The notes beneath the pieces were generated by a model. It had not been told where the DNA came from. It did no database searches and saw nothing but the letters and a program-made list of their open reading frames with translations. From positions 1 to 64,000 of the forward strand of contig NZ_AJLE01000003.1 of assembly GCF_000296775.1 (NCBI RefSeq): a DNA stretch of 64,000 nucleotides. The letters run 5' to 3'. This stretch comes from Sulfurovum sp. AR (lineage in GTDB: Bacteria > Campylobacterota > Campylobacteria > Campylobacterales > Sulfurovaceae). How positions within the stretch are numbered: position 1 is the first letter of the stretch; the number at the start of each line of letters is the position of its first letter. Positions 17,625 to 27,188 of the stretch are shown piece after piece. A program made the translations under genes and the position numbers.

Positions 17625-18548
17625 ATGAATTACACAATTGCTTCAGAATTTACTCCTCTTATAGATGCGATAGAGACCCATTTGGTGGGTAAAAAAGAGA
17701 CGATCGCTTTATCATTGGCGACTTTTTTTGCAGGTGGGCATTTGCTTTTGGAAGATATCCCCGGTGTGGGAAAGACAACCCTGGCAAAACATCTCTCTCA
17801 AGTCTTAGGACTGGACTTTGGTCGTATACAGTTTACCTCTGATATGCTTCCTTCAGACATACTTGGGGTCAACTACTATAACCAGAAAGAAGGCGCTTTC
17901 ATCTTTAAAAAAGGTCCTATCTTTACCTCTTTTCTTTTAGCTGATGAGATAAACCGTTCCATGCCTAAAACCCAATCTGCCCTTCTCCAAGCAATGGAAG
18001 AAGGGTCCATCACTATAGATGGAACACTCCATACACTACCCAAGCCTTTTTTTGTTATTGGGACACAAAATCCACAGGAAGAGGTAGGCACTTTTCCTCT
18101 TCCAACTTCTCAACTAGATCGTTTTATGTGTTCGTTTGGGATTGGCTATCCGGACAGCGTATCAGAAAGAGAGATATTAAAAGGTGAAAGAGGACACAGC
18201 AGATCTATATCTAATACCTTATTGACACCCCAGCAGATAGAAAGCTATATGAAACGGGCTTCAGAGGTCACACTGAGTGAAACCCTGCTTGATTTTCTTC
18301 AGGAAATAATCGCTTATACTAGAGAGAGTGGCATATTTGAGTATGGTCTTTCTACACGTGGAGCATTGTCTTTGACCGCTATGACTAAATCTTGGGCAAT
18401 GCTGCAAGGTCGTAACTACGTGACTGCTGATGACCTGCAGGCAGTGACAGCCGTTGTATGTACACACCGCCTCAAGTTTAAAGAGGGTCCAACCACAGCC
18501 AAACGTATCCATGATGAAATCTTTACGCACATTCGCTCAGATATATAA
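17625..18548 (+). CDS. MoxR family AAA ATPase
   Basis: A 307-residue MoxR-type AAA+ ATPase, a chaperone-like protein that acts on neighbouring membrane or VWA/DUF58 proteins. Walker A is EDIPGVGKTTLAKH (about residues 42-55), Walker B LLADEINRS (about 104-112), sensor FFVIGTQNPQE (about 142-152), and the lid contains GLSTRGALSL. It heads a moxR-DUF58-transglutaminase operon, a common arrangement whose function is not settled. The following gene begins inside its 3' end. Confidence 0.9.
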   Translation: MNYTIASEFTPLIDAIETHLVGKKETIALSLATFFAGGHLLLEDIPGVGKTTLAKHLSQVLGLDFGRIQFTSDMLPSDILGVNYYNQKEGAFIFKKGPIFTSFLLADEINRSMPKTQSALLQAMEEGSITIDGTLHTLPKPFFVIGTQNPQEEVGTFPLPTSQLDRFMCSFGIGYPDSVSEREILKGERGHSRSISNTLLTPQQIESYMKRASEVTLSETLLDFLQEIIAYTRESGIFEYGLSTRGALSLTAMTKSWAMLQGRNYVTADDLQAVTAVVCTHRLKFKEGPTTAKRIHDEIFTHIRSDI

Positions 18549-19383
18549 ACGCATAGACCAGCATGCCACACGCTACAGTGTAGTTGTAGTGGTTTTGCTT
18601 TTCGGGCTTTTTTTAGAAGCCTATATGCATGATTTCAATCTTGTCTATATTACACTTTTTTTCGCATTTTCTCTTGCATTTAGTGCCGGGCCAATAGGGA
18701 TCTTTAACCTCGGTCATCTAGAAGCATCTTATCTATCTTCCGGACGTCTATTTGCACATCAAGAAGGTCATCTTGCTATGCAGATATACAATCCTTCACA
18801 GACAACATCATGGTCTGTCATACTCCGCCATGAAAATATCTCGATACCGCTAGAACCACTAAAAGGTGACACATCAACAATTGTACAGCTGCCCGTTTTA
18901 CCCGAAAAACGTGGTACTTTCACCCATAAAGGTGGCTATTTGGAAAGCAAGTATCCACTCTCTACGGTACGTTTGGTCTTGAAAATAAATGATTCCTACA
19001 AAGGATTAGCCTACCCTGAACCCAAAGGTATCTCCTTGCATTCCTTTTTACAACAGGAAGAAAACCATTATGGGGAAGAGAAAGAGTTTGACGGCTTACG
19101 ATCCTATGATGGGTCACAAAAACTTTCCCATATCCACTGGGCATCCGTGGCAAAAGGAGAGATAGCAGTCAAAGTCTTCAGCAAAGAGACACAGACACCT
19201 AAACTGGTTTTTAACTTTTACACAGCAGCCACAGATGATGAAGCACGCTTATCTCAGCTCTGTTTATGGGTACTGGAATGCGAAAAACAAAACCTGCCTT
19301 TTATGATACAAATGCCAAACAAAGTCTTAAATTCAGTAAAGGAGAGTACAGATGTTATCCTTGAAACGCTTGCAAGATACTAA
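18511..19383 (+). CDS. DUF58 domain membrane protein
   Basis: A 290-residue protein with two N-terminal membrane helices (about residues 23-60) and a DUF58 domain, marked by EFDGLRSYDGSQKLSHIHW (about residues 193-211), the family's F..LR.Y..GD..R.IHW motif; here SQ replaces GD. DUF58 proteins are VWA-like partners of MoxR. I chose the tandem ATGs at 18511/18514, which overlap the moxR stop; an earlier in-frame ATG at 18454 would add 19 residues inside moxR. Its end overlaps the next gene's start. Confidence 0.8.
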   Translation: MMKSLRTFAQIYKRIDQHATRYSVVVVVLLFGLFLEAYMHDFNLVYITLFFAFSLAFSAGPIGIFNLGHLEASYLSSGRLFAHQEGHLAMQIYNPSQTTSWSVILRHENISIPLEPLKGDTSTIVQLPVLPEKRGTFTHKGGYLESKYPLSTVRLVLKINDSYKGLAYPEPKGISLHSFLQQEENHYGEEKEFDGLRSYDGSQKLSHIHWASVAKGEIAVKVFSKETQTPKLVFNFYTAATDDEARLSQLCLWVLECEKQNLPFMIQMPNKVLNSVKESTDVILETLARY

Positions 19384-20488
19384 ACTCACTCCTTTAGCAC
19401 TTTTAGACACTGCCTATATCATTGTTTTATTGCCTTTGATGCTTATACTCAAAGTACCTATGCTGATCTTCTCTTTCATGGTGTTGGTATTGCTATTCTT
19501 CAAGAAAACACCTGCAGATAAATATCTGATACTTTTTATCTTTTTGATGGGGCTTTTGGCACTCTATCTATCACTGTATGGTCTCTTCTCATTCAGGGGT
19601 CTTTCACGCTTGAAACTTTTTCTTGAGTTATTGGTCTATATTTTGATCATTGTTGTTTCCATGCAAAGACTCACAAGAGAGATCAACTTTTATCTACTGC
19701 TCTCCCCTGTTTTATTTTTGGCCCTCTCCTTATTTTTCTTTCATAGTCTTATGATGCTTACGTATGTCATATTCGAAATTTTCTTTCTGCTCTGGCTTAT
19801 CCTGGCACACCGAATGGAAGGTAATATGCTAGAGAGCTTCCGGGCAAGCATGGTAATGTTTATGTATTCTCTGCCCTGGGTGGTTGTGCTTTTTATCTTC
19901 TTTCCTCGTATCTCATTTGAACATGCGGACTATGGTTTTAAAGGTGAAAATATACAGCGTATGGGACATGATGGTACCATGTTTTTAGACTCCAAGGCCC
20001 TGCTCGTTCCTTCAGACCGGATTGTCATGGAAGTGGGCTTTGATACAGAGGTCCCCACCTCTGATAAACTCTATTTCAGAGGAAGTATACTTTATGTGGA
20101 TAAAAAAGACCATTGGGAAGCGCTTCCCAACTATATCAAAAGAGAAGACAGAAGCTATGTTCCTATAAAGGGAGAAAGAGTAGACTATAAAGTGACCCTG
20201 TATCCTACACAAAAACGCTGGATCTATCTGTTGGATATGCCTGCACGACCTGTAAACGATTCGCAGATGGATAGAGATCTCATAAGTACCGTTGAAAAGC
20301 CTATCAATGCTCCTATGCATTATTCTTCACGTTCTGTGTTAACTCCTTCATTTCATGATGATTTAGACCAAGATACTCTTGATGCCTCAACGTATTTTGA
20401 TATCAAACGGAATCCCAAAACATACCAGTATGCACAAAAAATAAAAAACAATACAATAATCCTAAAAAAAGAGCTTCTGCCATTGTAA
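19352..20488 (+). pseudogene. TgpA-like transglutaminase, N-terminal part before a frameshift
   Basis: This part encodes six or so membrane helices (about residues 15-180) and the start of a periplasmic region, typical of the DUF3488 half of TgpA-type transglutaminases. It starts after AGGAG inside the DUF58 gene. The frame stops at 20488 just before the transglutaminase core, which continues in the -1 frame. Reading through a -1 shift at the A7 run (20464-20470) gives an uninterrupted protein of about 640 residues with the normal architecture. It is therefore one gene that is frameshifted, mis-sequenced or decoded by slippage. Confidence 0.75.
20464..20470 (+). other. A7 slippery tract, site of the -1 frameshift
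   Basis: The zero frame reads CTA AAA AAA GAG. A slip back by one base gives AAA AAA AGA GCT and continues openly into the transglutaminase core. The heptamer A-AAA-AAA has the canonical -1 slip form. No clear upstream Shine-Dalgarno stimulator or strong downstream stem is visible. An eighth A in the genome would also restore the frame. Confidence 0.55.
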
Positions 20489-21276
20489 AATTTTTTCAAA
20501 ACCAGTCTTTGACCTACAGTTTAAAACCGAAGGCTCTTGATATTAATAACAGCACAGACAGTTTTTTATTTGACAAGCGTTTAGGATATTGTGTGCATTT
20601 TGCATCTTCTTTTGTGACAATGGCCCGTATGTCTGGTATACCTTCACGCATCGTTACAGGGTATAAAGCCGACCAAGCCAACAGTTTTAACAATTATCTG
20701 GCTGTAAAGGAGCGTGATGCTCATGCTTGGGCTGAACTTTATATCGGTGAACACTGGGTGAGATTTGAAACTACCAGTACAGCATCAGCCATAGATGACG
20801 ACACAGTAGAAATACTCGGTGCAAATAATACATTCTTTGAAAGAGTGAATCTCCAGCTCATGTATATAAAGTATCAAGTAGAGACATGGATACTCTACTA
20901 CAGTCATATCCGTCAACTGCAACTGATCCAATACGCAAAAGAGAATCCCAGATTTGTCTTACTTTTTGTATTCTCTTTACTTGCCCTCGTCTTGATCACT
21001 TTTAGCATCTCTTTATATTTCCGTCGTCCCCGATGTACCCATAAAGTACTATGTATACTCGAGCCTCTTTTAAAGAAGCTCAAGAAAGAAGGCTACATTA
21101 GACAAAAAGATGAAACCATGCACCAGTACTTCTTAAGATACATGAAAGATCATCCGGAAAAAAGTGCACTAAAAGAGGTGGATAACTGTTATGAACTTAT
21201 CTCTTATGGCGGTGACACTTCATCTGCTACAATGAAGCAATTAAAACGTATGGTCAAAAAGAGTCTCTCTTCTTAG
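20471..21276 (+). pseudogene. TgpA-like transglutaminase, catalytic C-terminal part after the frameshift
   Basis: This part carries the transglutaminase-like cysteine protease core: RLGYCVHFASSF with the catalytic Cys, GIPSRIVTGYK, ERDAHAWAELYI with the catalytic His, and HWVRFETT near the Asp position. A membrane helix (FVLLFVFSLLALVLITF) and a cytosolic C-terminal DUF4129-like tail follow. Without the upstream frame it has no plausible start; the only in-frame candidate is a TTG at 20509 without a ribosome site. It ends the moxR operon. The full protein would be an inner-membrane enzyme acting in the periplasm. Confidence 0.75.
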
Positions 21277-21401
21277 AGATCGTGTCTCTTAAAAAAATGG
21301 TTAACCTTCCTTAAGTATAGTAATACAGAGGATTCAAAGCAACCTCTTAGATGATTTTAAATAAAATTATAAACCAATTCTCATAGGGAGACACCACCTT
21401 A

Positions 21402-22760
21402 ATGATTAAGAAAAGCAAAAAAGTTATTGTTGCGGGACTTGTAAGCACTTTGACTGTCGCATACATGTTCGGATCTTTCGCCCAAGCCAAAGATACTGCT
21501 GCAAAAACCTATGCACCTTCTACCGCCAAGGAAAAGCTGGAAGCCTACATCAAATTTACACAAATTCTTAATGTGATCGAGAGCCAATATGTGGATGATA
21601 TCAATACCACAGACCTCGTAGATAAAGCACTAAAAGGACTTATGGCCAATCTCGACTCTCACTCTTCTTTTATGGACACTAAAGAGTTTAAAGACCTCTC
21701 TGTCCAGACGAAAGGTGAATTTGGAGGTTTAGGGATCTCCATAGGTATGAAAGACGGTGCACTGACCGTTATTGCCCCTATCAGTGACACACCTGCAGAT
21801 AAAGCGGGAATCAAAGCCGGTGATATCATTTTAAAGATCAATGACACAGCCACTATCGGCATGAGTATCGATGAGTCGGTAAAATTGATGAGAGGGAAGC
21901 CTAAAACCTCTTTGATCTTAACGATCATCCGTAAAGGGGAAGCGAAACCTCTTGAAGTGAAGATCACTAGAGATATCATTAAAATTCAGTCTGTCTATGC
22001 AAAGACCATAGAAAATGATCTACTCTATATCCATGTTACTTCTTTTGACCAAAAAGTAGTACAAGGTGTAAAAGACGCTATCAAAGAGCATAAAAATACC
22101 AAGGGTATCATCCTGGATCTAAGAAATAATCCTGGTGGACTCCTTGACCAGGCTGTCGGACTTACAGACCTTTTTGTTGATGAGGGTGTGATCGTCAGCC
22201 AAAAAGGAAAAGTGGCCAGCGAAAATATCGAGTATAGAGCGACCAAGAAAGATACAGACAAAGATACACCTCTGGTCATACTCATCAATGGAGGCTCCGC
22301 ATCTGCTTCTGAGATCGTATCTGGGGCGCTTCAGGATCTAGATCGTTCTGTGCTTGTTGGAGAAAAAACATTTGGAAAGGGGTCTGTACAAGTTGTAATG
22401 CCTGTAGGTGCGGATGAAGCATTAAAGCTTACAGTTGCACGTTACTACCTTCCAAGTGGACGTACCATACAAGCTGTGGGTGTTACACCAGACATTTCTG
22501 TACCTCTTGGAAAAATAGATTTTATTGAAGACTCTGTCATGCTTAAGGAAAAAGATCTCAAAAAACACTTACAGAGTGAACTCGAGAAGATAGAGATTAA
22601 CAATAACACATCATCGACAACCAAGGCAAATACAGACAACAATGCAACCAAGACAGATGATACGATCATCACTGAAGAACAGATCTATAAAGATCTACAA
22701 CTCAAAAGTGCTGTAGACATCTTGAAAGCTTTGATCATCACAAATAAAGGAAAAATATAA
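21402..22760 (+). CDS. ctp: carboxyl-terminal processing protease (S41)
   Basis: A 452-residue periplasmic serine protease that trims or degrades envelope proteins. Order: signal anchor (about residues 8-28), N-terminal helical part, PDZ domain ([17 protein letters not shown] near 107 through IIRKGE near 185), and the S41 catalytic core with [16 protein letters not shown] (catalytic Ser) and [11 protein letters not shown] (catalytic Lys). A low-complexity N/T/K stretch lies near residues 395-425. It overlaps purC by one base (TAATG), so it leads the purine gene run, as in other Campylobacterota. Confidence 0.95.
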   Translation: MIKKSKKVIVAGLVSTLTVAYMFGSFAQAKDTAAKTYAPSTAKEKLEAYIKFTQILNVIESQYVDDINTTDLVDKALKGLMANLDSHSSFMDTKEFKDLSVQTKGEFGGLGISIGMKDGALTVIAPISDTPADKAGIKAGDIILKINDTATIGMSIDESVKLMRGKPKTSLILTIIRKGEAKPLEVKITRDIIKIQSVYAKTIENDLLYIHVTSFDQKVVQGVKDAIKEHKNTKGIILDLRNNPGGLLDQAVGLTDLFVDEGVIVSQKGKVASENIEYRATKKDTDKDTPLVILINGGSASASEIVSGALQDLDRSVLVGEKTFGKGSVQVVMPVGADEALKLTVARYYLPSGRTIQAVGVTPDISVPLGKIDFIEDSVMLKEKDLKKHLQSELEKIEINNNTSSTTKANTDNNATKTDDTIITEEQIYKDLQLKSAVDILKALIITNKGKI

Positions 22761-23473
22761 TGCCAAAGACTGAACTTTTGTATGAAGGTAAGGCAAAGAA
22801 AATCTGGAAAACAGAGGATGAAAATCTTCTTATTTCCGAATTTAAAGACAGCCTGACTGCATTTAATGGTGAAAAAAAATCATCAGAAGAAGGCAAAGGT
22901 GCCCTTAACAACCAAATATCGACAGAACTCTTCAAATATCTGGATGAAAAAGGTATCCCTACCCACTATGTAGATACCATTGATGAGAATAACATGCTGC
23001 ATAAGGCTGCAGAAGTGATCAAGATCGAAGTGATCGTAAGAAATATTGCTACAGGTAGTCTTAGTAAAAACCTTGGCATTAAAGACAAAACAGTACTTCC
23101 TTTCACACTGGTGGAATTTGACTATAAGAATGATGCACTTGGAGATCCAAAATTAAATGACCAACACTGTCTTATTTTAAATTTGGTCAATGATGCATCT
23201 GAACTTGATTACATTCGTTTCATGGCAAGAAGGATCAATACCCTGCTCGTAGATTTTTACGCCGGTCTTGACATTAAAGTTGTAGACTTCAAGATCGAAT
23301 TTGGTAGAGATAAAGATGGCAATATCATCCTTATCGATGAGCTAAGTCCGGACAACTTTAGACTATGGGATGCCAAAACAGATGAAAAGCTCGACAAAGA
23401 CAGATTTAGACAAGGTTTGGGCGGACTCACTGAAGCCTACAAACAAGTATTAGACAGAATAAAAAACAGATAA
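22760..23473 (+). CDS. purC: SAICAR synthase
   Basis: PurC joins CAIR and aspartate with ATP to form SAICAR in purine synthesis. The 237-residue length is typical. Family motifs are visible: [11 protein letters not shown] at the start, [13 protein letters not shown] (about 26-38), [12 protein letters not shown] (about 92-103), and [13 protein letters not shown] near residue 192. It starts within the ctp stop codon and is followed after nine bases by purS, showing one operon. Confidence 0.97.
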   Translation: MPKTELLYEGKAKKIWKTEDENLLISEFKDSLTAFNGEKKSSEEGKGALNNQISTELFKYLDEKGIPTHYVDTIDENNMLHKAAEVIKIEVIVRNIATGSLSKNLGIKDKTVLPFTLVEFDYKNDALGDPKLNDQHCLILNLVNDASELDYIRFMARRINTLLVDFYAGLDIKVVDFKIEFGRDKDGNIILIDELSPDNFRLWDAKTDEKLDKDRFRQGLGGLTEAYKQVLDRIKNR

Positions 23474-23482
23474 GGAATAGTA

Positions 23483-23722
23483 ATGACAGCAGTAGTAAAC
23501 GTATTTTTAAAAGAGGGTGTTTTAGATCCACAAGGTAAAGCAGCACATCATGCGCTTGACTCTTTAGGTTTTGCCGGAGTAAATGATGTACGTATCGGTA
23601 AACAGATCATCATTAACCTTGAGACTGAAGATAGAGCGACAGCTGAAGCTGAAGTAAAAGAGATGTGTGAGACACTTCTTGCTAATACTGTTATTGAAGA
23701 CTATACAATAGAGATAAACTAA
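23483..23722 (+). CDS. purS: phosphoribosylformylglycinamidine synthase subunit PurS
   Basis: PurS is the small dimeric scaffold of the three-part FGAM synthase, linking PurL and the glutaminase PurQ. The 79 residues match the family: VNVFLKEGVLDPQGKAAHHAL at the start and the GF.GV.DVRIGK motif. It lies between purC and purQ, with one base separating it from purQ. PurL is not in the window. Confidence 0.95.
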   Translation: MTAVVNVFLKEGVLDPQGKAAHHALDSLGFAGVNDVRIGKQIIINLETEDRATAEAEVKEMCETLLANTVIEDYTIEIN

Positions 23723-23723
23723 T

Positions 23724-24395
23724 ATGAAAGTAGCAGTATTAAGATTTCCCGGAACAAACTGCGAGTTTGATACACAGTATGCTTTTGAAAAGTTAGGACA
23801 TACTACAGAGCTTGTATGGCATGAAAGTAAAGAACTTCCAGAAGATATCGATCTTGTGGTTGTACCTGGTGGATTCTCTTATGGTGACTATCTACGTTCA
23901 GGGTCTATTGCCAGATTTTCACCGGTCATGAAAGCAGTGTCAGCGTATGCAGATGCAGGAGGAAAAGTACTTGGTATCTGTAATGGTTTCCAGATCCTTA
24001 CAGAAGCAGGACTTCTTCCTGGTGCATTAAAACGTAATAACAATCTTCACTTCATCTCTAAACACCAAACACTTTGTGTCATTAACAATGACAATGCATT
24101 TTTAAACAAATGTGAGAAAGGTGAAGTATTGAACATTCCTATCGCTCATGCTGATGGTAACTATTATATCGATGAGGATGGGTTCAAAAAGCTTGAAGCA
24201 AATGGACAGATCCTTCTTCGTTACTCAGATGAGAACGGTAATCCAGTAGTGGTCAATGGTTCTGTAACATCCATTGCAGGTGTATGTAATGAAGCCAAGA
24301 ATGTATTTGGTCTTATGCCTCACCCTGAACGTGCTTTAGAAGCTATACTCGGAAGTGAGGATGGTGTACGTATGCTTCAAGGTTTTGAAGCATAA
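23724..24395 (+). CDS. purQ: phosphoribosylformylglycinamidine synthase subunit PurQ
   Basis: PurQ is the class I glutamine amidotransferase that supplies ammonia to PurL. The 223-residue length is standard. The catalytic Cys is in VLGICNGFQIL (about residues 82-92) and the His-Glu pair is in LMPHPERALE (about 194-203). The start VAVLRFPGTNCEFDT is the family signature. It follows purS directly and its stop overlaps the next ATG by one base. Confidence 0.96.
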   Translation: MKVAVLRFPGTNCEFDTQYAFEKLGHTTELVWHESKELPEDIDLVVVPGGFSYGDYLRSGSIARFSPVMKAVSAYADAGGKVLGICNGFQILTEAGLLPGALKRNNNLHFISKHQTLCVINNDNAFLNKCEKGEVLNIPIAHADGNYYIDEDGFKKLEANGQILLRYSDENGNPVVVNGSVTSIAGVCNEAKNVFGLMPHPERALEAILGSEDGVRMLQGFEA

Positions 24396-25438
24396 TGCAA
24401 CACTTACGTTCTGTATGGCTCTTTATAGCCCTCATAGTAGCCTATACTACCCTGCTAAGTGCACAGAACGAATTTAAATACAGTTATATGCCCAAAAAGG
24501 TATATAATAATCAACTCTTCGCAGTAACGATCATCGCTCCTGGTAAAGATACTGAAAGTAAACCTCAATTTACTTTTGACAGATCAAGTGAAATACAGCC
24601 TCTTTTTGAAAAACCACTCAGTATTCAGAATGGTCCTGACAGCTTCTATTCCTTCTATTTTAAAGCTTCAAATGATGACATACGTATTCCTAGACTGTTT
24701 ATATCCTCTGAGAGTGGAGAAGAATCACTTCCACCTAATACAGTCTATATACAATCTCTTGAACAACGTGAAGACTTCTCTCAGGTACTAGCTGCAGATA
24801 TGAAGATCAAAAATTCACAAGTCTCGAACTATGATGAGAAGAGTCATATAGTCACCCTCTCCATAGAAGCCTTTGAAGCCAATCTTGAAGATATGAGGCT
24901 GGATAAAGTGCAAGAGTCCGGTATAGAAAATATCAAGCGTGATTTTGCAAAGGTTGAAGCAGAATTTTATGTAGTACTTCCTGTAGAAGAAAAAGTGCTT
25001 AAATTCACTTATTTCAACACGATCAAAAAACAGTATGAGTTTTTAGAAGTGCCTGTGGAAGTGATCGATGCTTCAGTCACGACACAGTCTGATCTCAATC
25101 CTAAAGAAGACAGTTTTGAAAAGCTGAAAAAGTATACATTTATGTTTTTGGTCGGTTTCTTTTTCATTATGTTCTTATTTAGAAGAGATTTCTTCTATCT
25201 GGTCTTTGGTGTTGTTTCTCTTATCACCCTTTTGACGTTTTATATTCCCCATAAAAAAATATGTGTAAAACAGGGTGCCCCGATTTATATTTTACCTACA
25301 CAGACCAGTACTGTCAGTACGAAGATAGACCAGAAACTTGACACGATGCTGTTGAGTGAACGCGAAGGCTTTAAAAAAGTGGAATACAAAGAAGGTATCA
25401 TCGGATGGGTCAAAAATGAAGATCTTTGCGACAATTAG
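24395..25438 (+). CDS. membrane protein with C-terminal SH3-like domain
   Basis: I do not know a named family for this 347-residue protein. It has a signal peptide (cleavage near LSA-QN), a BatD-like periplasmic beta-rich region (about 25-235), two close membrane helices (about 248-285) and a C-terminal segment with ICVKQGAPIYILP and EGIIGWVKNEDLC, the pattern of a bacterial SH3 domain. It is coupled to purQ by a TAATG overlap and overlaps plsC, so it is part of the same long operon, although purine genes and envelope genes need not share a role. Confidence 0.7.
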   Translation: MQHLRSVWLFIALIVAYTTLLSAQNEFKYSYMPKKVYNNQLFAVTIIAPGKDTESKPQFTFDRSSEIQPLFEKPLSIQNGPDSFYSFYFKASNDDIRIPRLFISSESGEESLPPNTVYIQSLEQREDFSQVLAADMKIKNSQVSNYDEKSHIVTLSIEAFEANLEDMRLDKVQESGIENIKRDFAKVEAEFYVVLPVEEKVLKFTYFNTIKKQYEFLEVPVEVIDASVTTQSDLNPKEDSFEKLKKYTFMFLVGFFFIMFLFRRDFFYLVFGVVSLITLLTFYIPHKKICVKQGAPIYILPTQTSTVSTKIDQKLDTMLLSEREGFKKVEYKEGIIGWVKNEDLCDN

Positions 25439-26126
25439 GTTTTACTGGGGTGCATTTGTCATCTCATTTAATACCGCTGTTTTTATGATACCTGCTCTGA
25501 TGCTCTTTGGCAAGTATAAAAGTACCATTGTGCATCACATCAACCGTTTGACGCTTTTTATGATGGGTGGTAGATTGGCCCAGGAAGGTACGATGGATAC
25601 TACTGCAGATATGTATGTCATGAACCACCAGGGGATCGTCGATATCATCGGCCTTGAAGCTTTACAGAACAACCATTTACGCTGGGTTGCGAAGAAAGAG
25701 CTTTTTGAAACACCATGGTTCGGTAATCTTTTACGTCATGGAGAGATGATCTCACTGGATCGCCAAAACAAAGCAGGACTCATAAAACTCATCAAAGATG
25801 TAAAAGAGTCTAAGGAAGTATTACATCGTCCTGTAGCGATATTCCCAGAAGGAACAAGAACAAATACACAACCCCTACTTCCTTTTAAACCGGGAACAAA
25901 GATCATAGCAGAGAAGCTGGGACTGCGTATACAACCCATCGTTATCACAGGCAGTAAATGGGTCTTAAATGAACATATCCGAACAGCACACAGTGGGACT
26001 GTAAAATATACTTTTTTACCTAGTTTCAATGTAGATAGTAATGACAAAGAGTGGTTTGATACACTGAGAGAAAATATGCAAAAGGTTATAGATGACGAGT
26101 TTAGCAACAATCATTGCAGTCGCTAG
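25416..26126 (+). CDS. plsC: 1-acyl-sn-glycerol-3-phosphate acyltransferase
   Basis: PlsC acylates lysophosphatidate to phosphatidate in phospholipid synthesis. The 236-residue protein has an N-terminal membrane helix and the acyltransferase motifs NHQGIVD (H-x4-D catalytic pair), ISLDR, FPEGTRTN and the late IQPIVITGS. I chose the ATG at 25416, which overlaps the upstream gene by 23 bases and gives a membrane helix at the proper place; an earlier in-frame ATG at 25356 would lie deep in that gene. Its end overlaps fluC by 35 bases. Confidence 0.92.
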   Translation: MKIFATIRFYWGAFVISFNTAVFMIPALMLFGKYKSTIVHHINRLTLFMMGGRLAQEGTMDTTADMYVMNHQGIVDIIGLEALQNNHLRWVAKKELFETPWFGNLLRHGEMISLDRQNKAGLIKLIKDVKESKEVLHRPVAIFPEGTRTNTQPLLPFKPGTKIIAEKLGLRIQPIVITGSKWVLNEHIRTAHSGTVKYTFLPSFNVDSNDKEWFDTLRENMQKVIDDEFSNNHCSR

Positions 26127-26481
26127 CGGTGGTGCCATAGGGGCAACACTGAGACTTCTGATCAACGGAGCGGTCAATAAGCATTTTGTACATGCACTTC
26201 CCTTAGGGACATTGGCAGTCAATTTTATAGGAAGTCTGATCATAGGTATGCTTTTTGCTTACTTCCATCTAAACACTTCACTCACTCCCCATGTTAAAAC
26301 CTTTTTGGTGACAGGGATACTCGGTGCACTGACCACATACTCTACCTTTGCTATAGAGAGCTTCTTCTTACTTGAAGCCGGTCATTATCTGCATGCCTTT
26401 GCCAACATCGCTCTTAACCTTTTTGGTACCATACTGCTTGCAGGTATAGGATACCTTCTCATACTACAAATTTCAAAATAG
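26092..26481 (+). CDS. crcB: fluoride exporter FluC/CrcB
   Basis: FluC is a small dual-topology fluoride channel that removes F- from the cytosol. The 129-residue protein has four membrane helices and the family motifs GGAIGATLRL (about 13-22), GTLAVNFIGS (about 39-48) and the TGILGALTTYSTFA pore segment (about 74-87). Its start lies 35 bases inside plsC, an unusually long overlap, but the GG-x-x-G-x-x-x-R start requires it. No fluoride riboswitch is expected in this internal operon position and none was seen. Confidence 0.94.
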   Translation: MTSLATIIAVASGGAIGATLRLLINGAVNKHFVHALPLGTLAVNFIGSLIIGMLFAYFHLNTSLTPHVKTFLVTGILGALTTYSTFAIESFFLLEAGHYLHAFANIALNLFGTILLAGIGYLLILQISK

Positions 26482-26489
26482 GAAAAACA

Positions 26490-26750
26490 TTGTCAACACT
26501 AAACGAAGAGATAGAAAAACACATTAAAAAGCTTGTATACCCGCTTAAAGAGCCAGAAGAGCTGTTAGAAGTACTCAAGGTCAAACTGACTAAAAAAGAG
26601 TTCAAACTCTTAAGATCATGGGCAGATGAAGTGCCACAATCAGAGATACAAGCTGATCTCAATCTTGATGAAGAACGTTACGGTGAACTCTCAACAAAGC
26701 TCATTAAGAAACTTAATCAAGAGAAGATCAAACAGGCTATGTGCATCTAG
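26490..26750 (+). CDS. small conserved protein with HTH-like C-terminus
   Basis: An 86-residue cytosolic, highly charged protein starting from TTG after AGGAAAAACA. The second half (LTKKEFKLLRSW, VPQSEIQADLNLDEERYGEL and TKLIKKLNQEKIKQ) looks like a sigma-70 region 4 type helix-turn-helix. I do not recognise a named family. It is nine bases after fluC and ends the ctp-pur operon. Function is unknown; DNA binding is inferred from the helix pattern only. Confidence 0.65.
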   Translation: MSTLNEEIEKHIKKLVYPLKEPEELLEVLKVKLTKKEFKLLRSWADEVPQSEIQADLNLDEERYGELSTKLIKKLNQEKIKQAMCI

Positions 26751-26751
26751 C

Positions 26752-27180
26752 CTACAATATCAAAAATAAAGAGCACGCATTATAGAACATGTGAAGAAAG
26801 ATACTAGCCCCAATGTGTCCATACTGCTCTTTAAAATACCCGAAGACCAAAGAAGGTACAAAAACAAGCATTGCCCATAACGGTGTATGATGTACGAAAT
26901 GCATCGCAACAAATAGTAGAGATGTTATGAAGTTAGCAACTGATATGTAAAAAAGAGATGGATACTGTTTCGTCTTTGAAGCAATGAACTCCTGGATCAC
27001 TCCACGAAAAGCCAACTCCTCCACTACCGGATAAATAATGATCAGAAAAAATAGAGATCGAGTATCGAAGTCTAGTAGATCAATATCAAATATTTGATGT
27101 TGAAATAGAGTGTTATAAAGAAGGATAAACAGAGGAGCAGCCAGGACAGCCGCTCCTAAATGAATATGTATTTTATTCAC
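26752..27180 (-). CDS. CPBP-family intramembrane glutamic protease (sorting-signal protease)
   Basis: A 142-residue membrane protease of the CPBP/ABI (CAAX-like) family with four helices. The conserved sites are E54-E55-x3-R59 in VEELAFRG, H94 in AMHF and H130-x3-N134 in LHMFYN. It is shorter than general CPBP proteins. It sits eight bases downstream of a large exported protein that ends with a Gly-rich, Cys-containing, one-helix, Arg-rich tail. This is the layout of dedicated sorting pairs such as the JDVT-CTERM system, so I infer that it processes that single neighbour. Confidence 0.75.
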   Translation of the reverse strand: MNKIHIHLGAAVLAAPLFILLYNTLFQHQIFDIDLLDFDTRSLFFLIIIYPVVEELAFRGVIQEFIASKTKQYPSLFYISVANFITSLLFVAMHFVHHTPLWAMLVFVPSLVFGYFKEQYGHIGASIFLHMFYNACSLFLIL

Positions 27181-27188
27181 AAAGAAGA

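Noticed and set aside
17391-17625. CIRCE (HrcA) element upstream of clpB
   Set aside because: No TTAGCACTC-N9-GAGTGCTAA pattern is present; the only dyad-like sequence fits HAIR better.
26060-26100. Fluoride riboswitch before fluC
   Set aside because: fluC begins inside plsC in an operon, leaving no leader in which a riboswitch could form.
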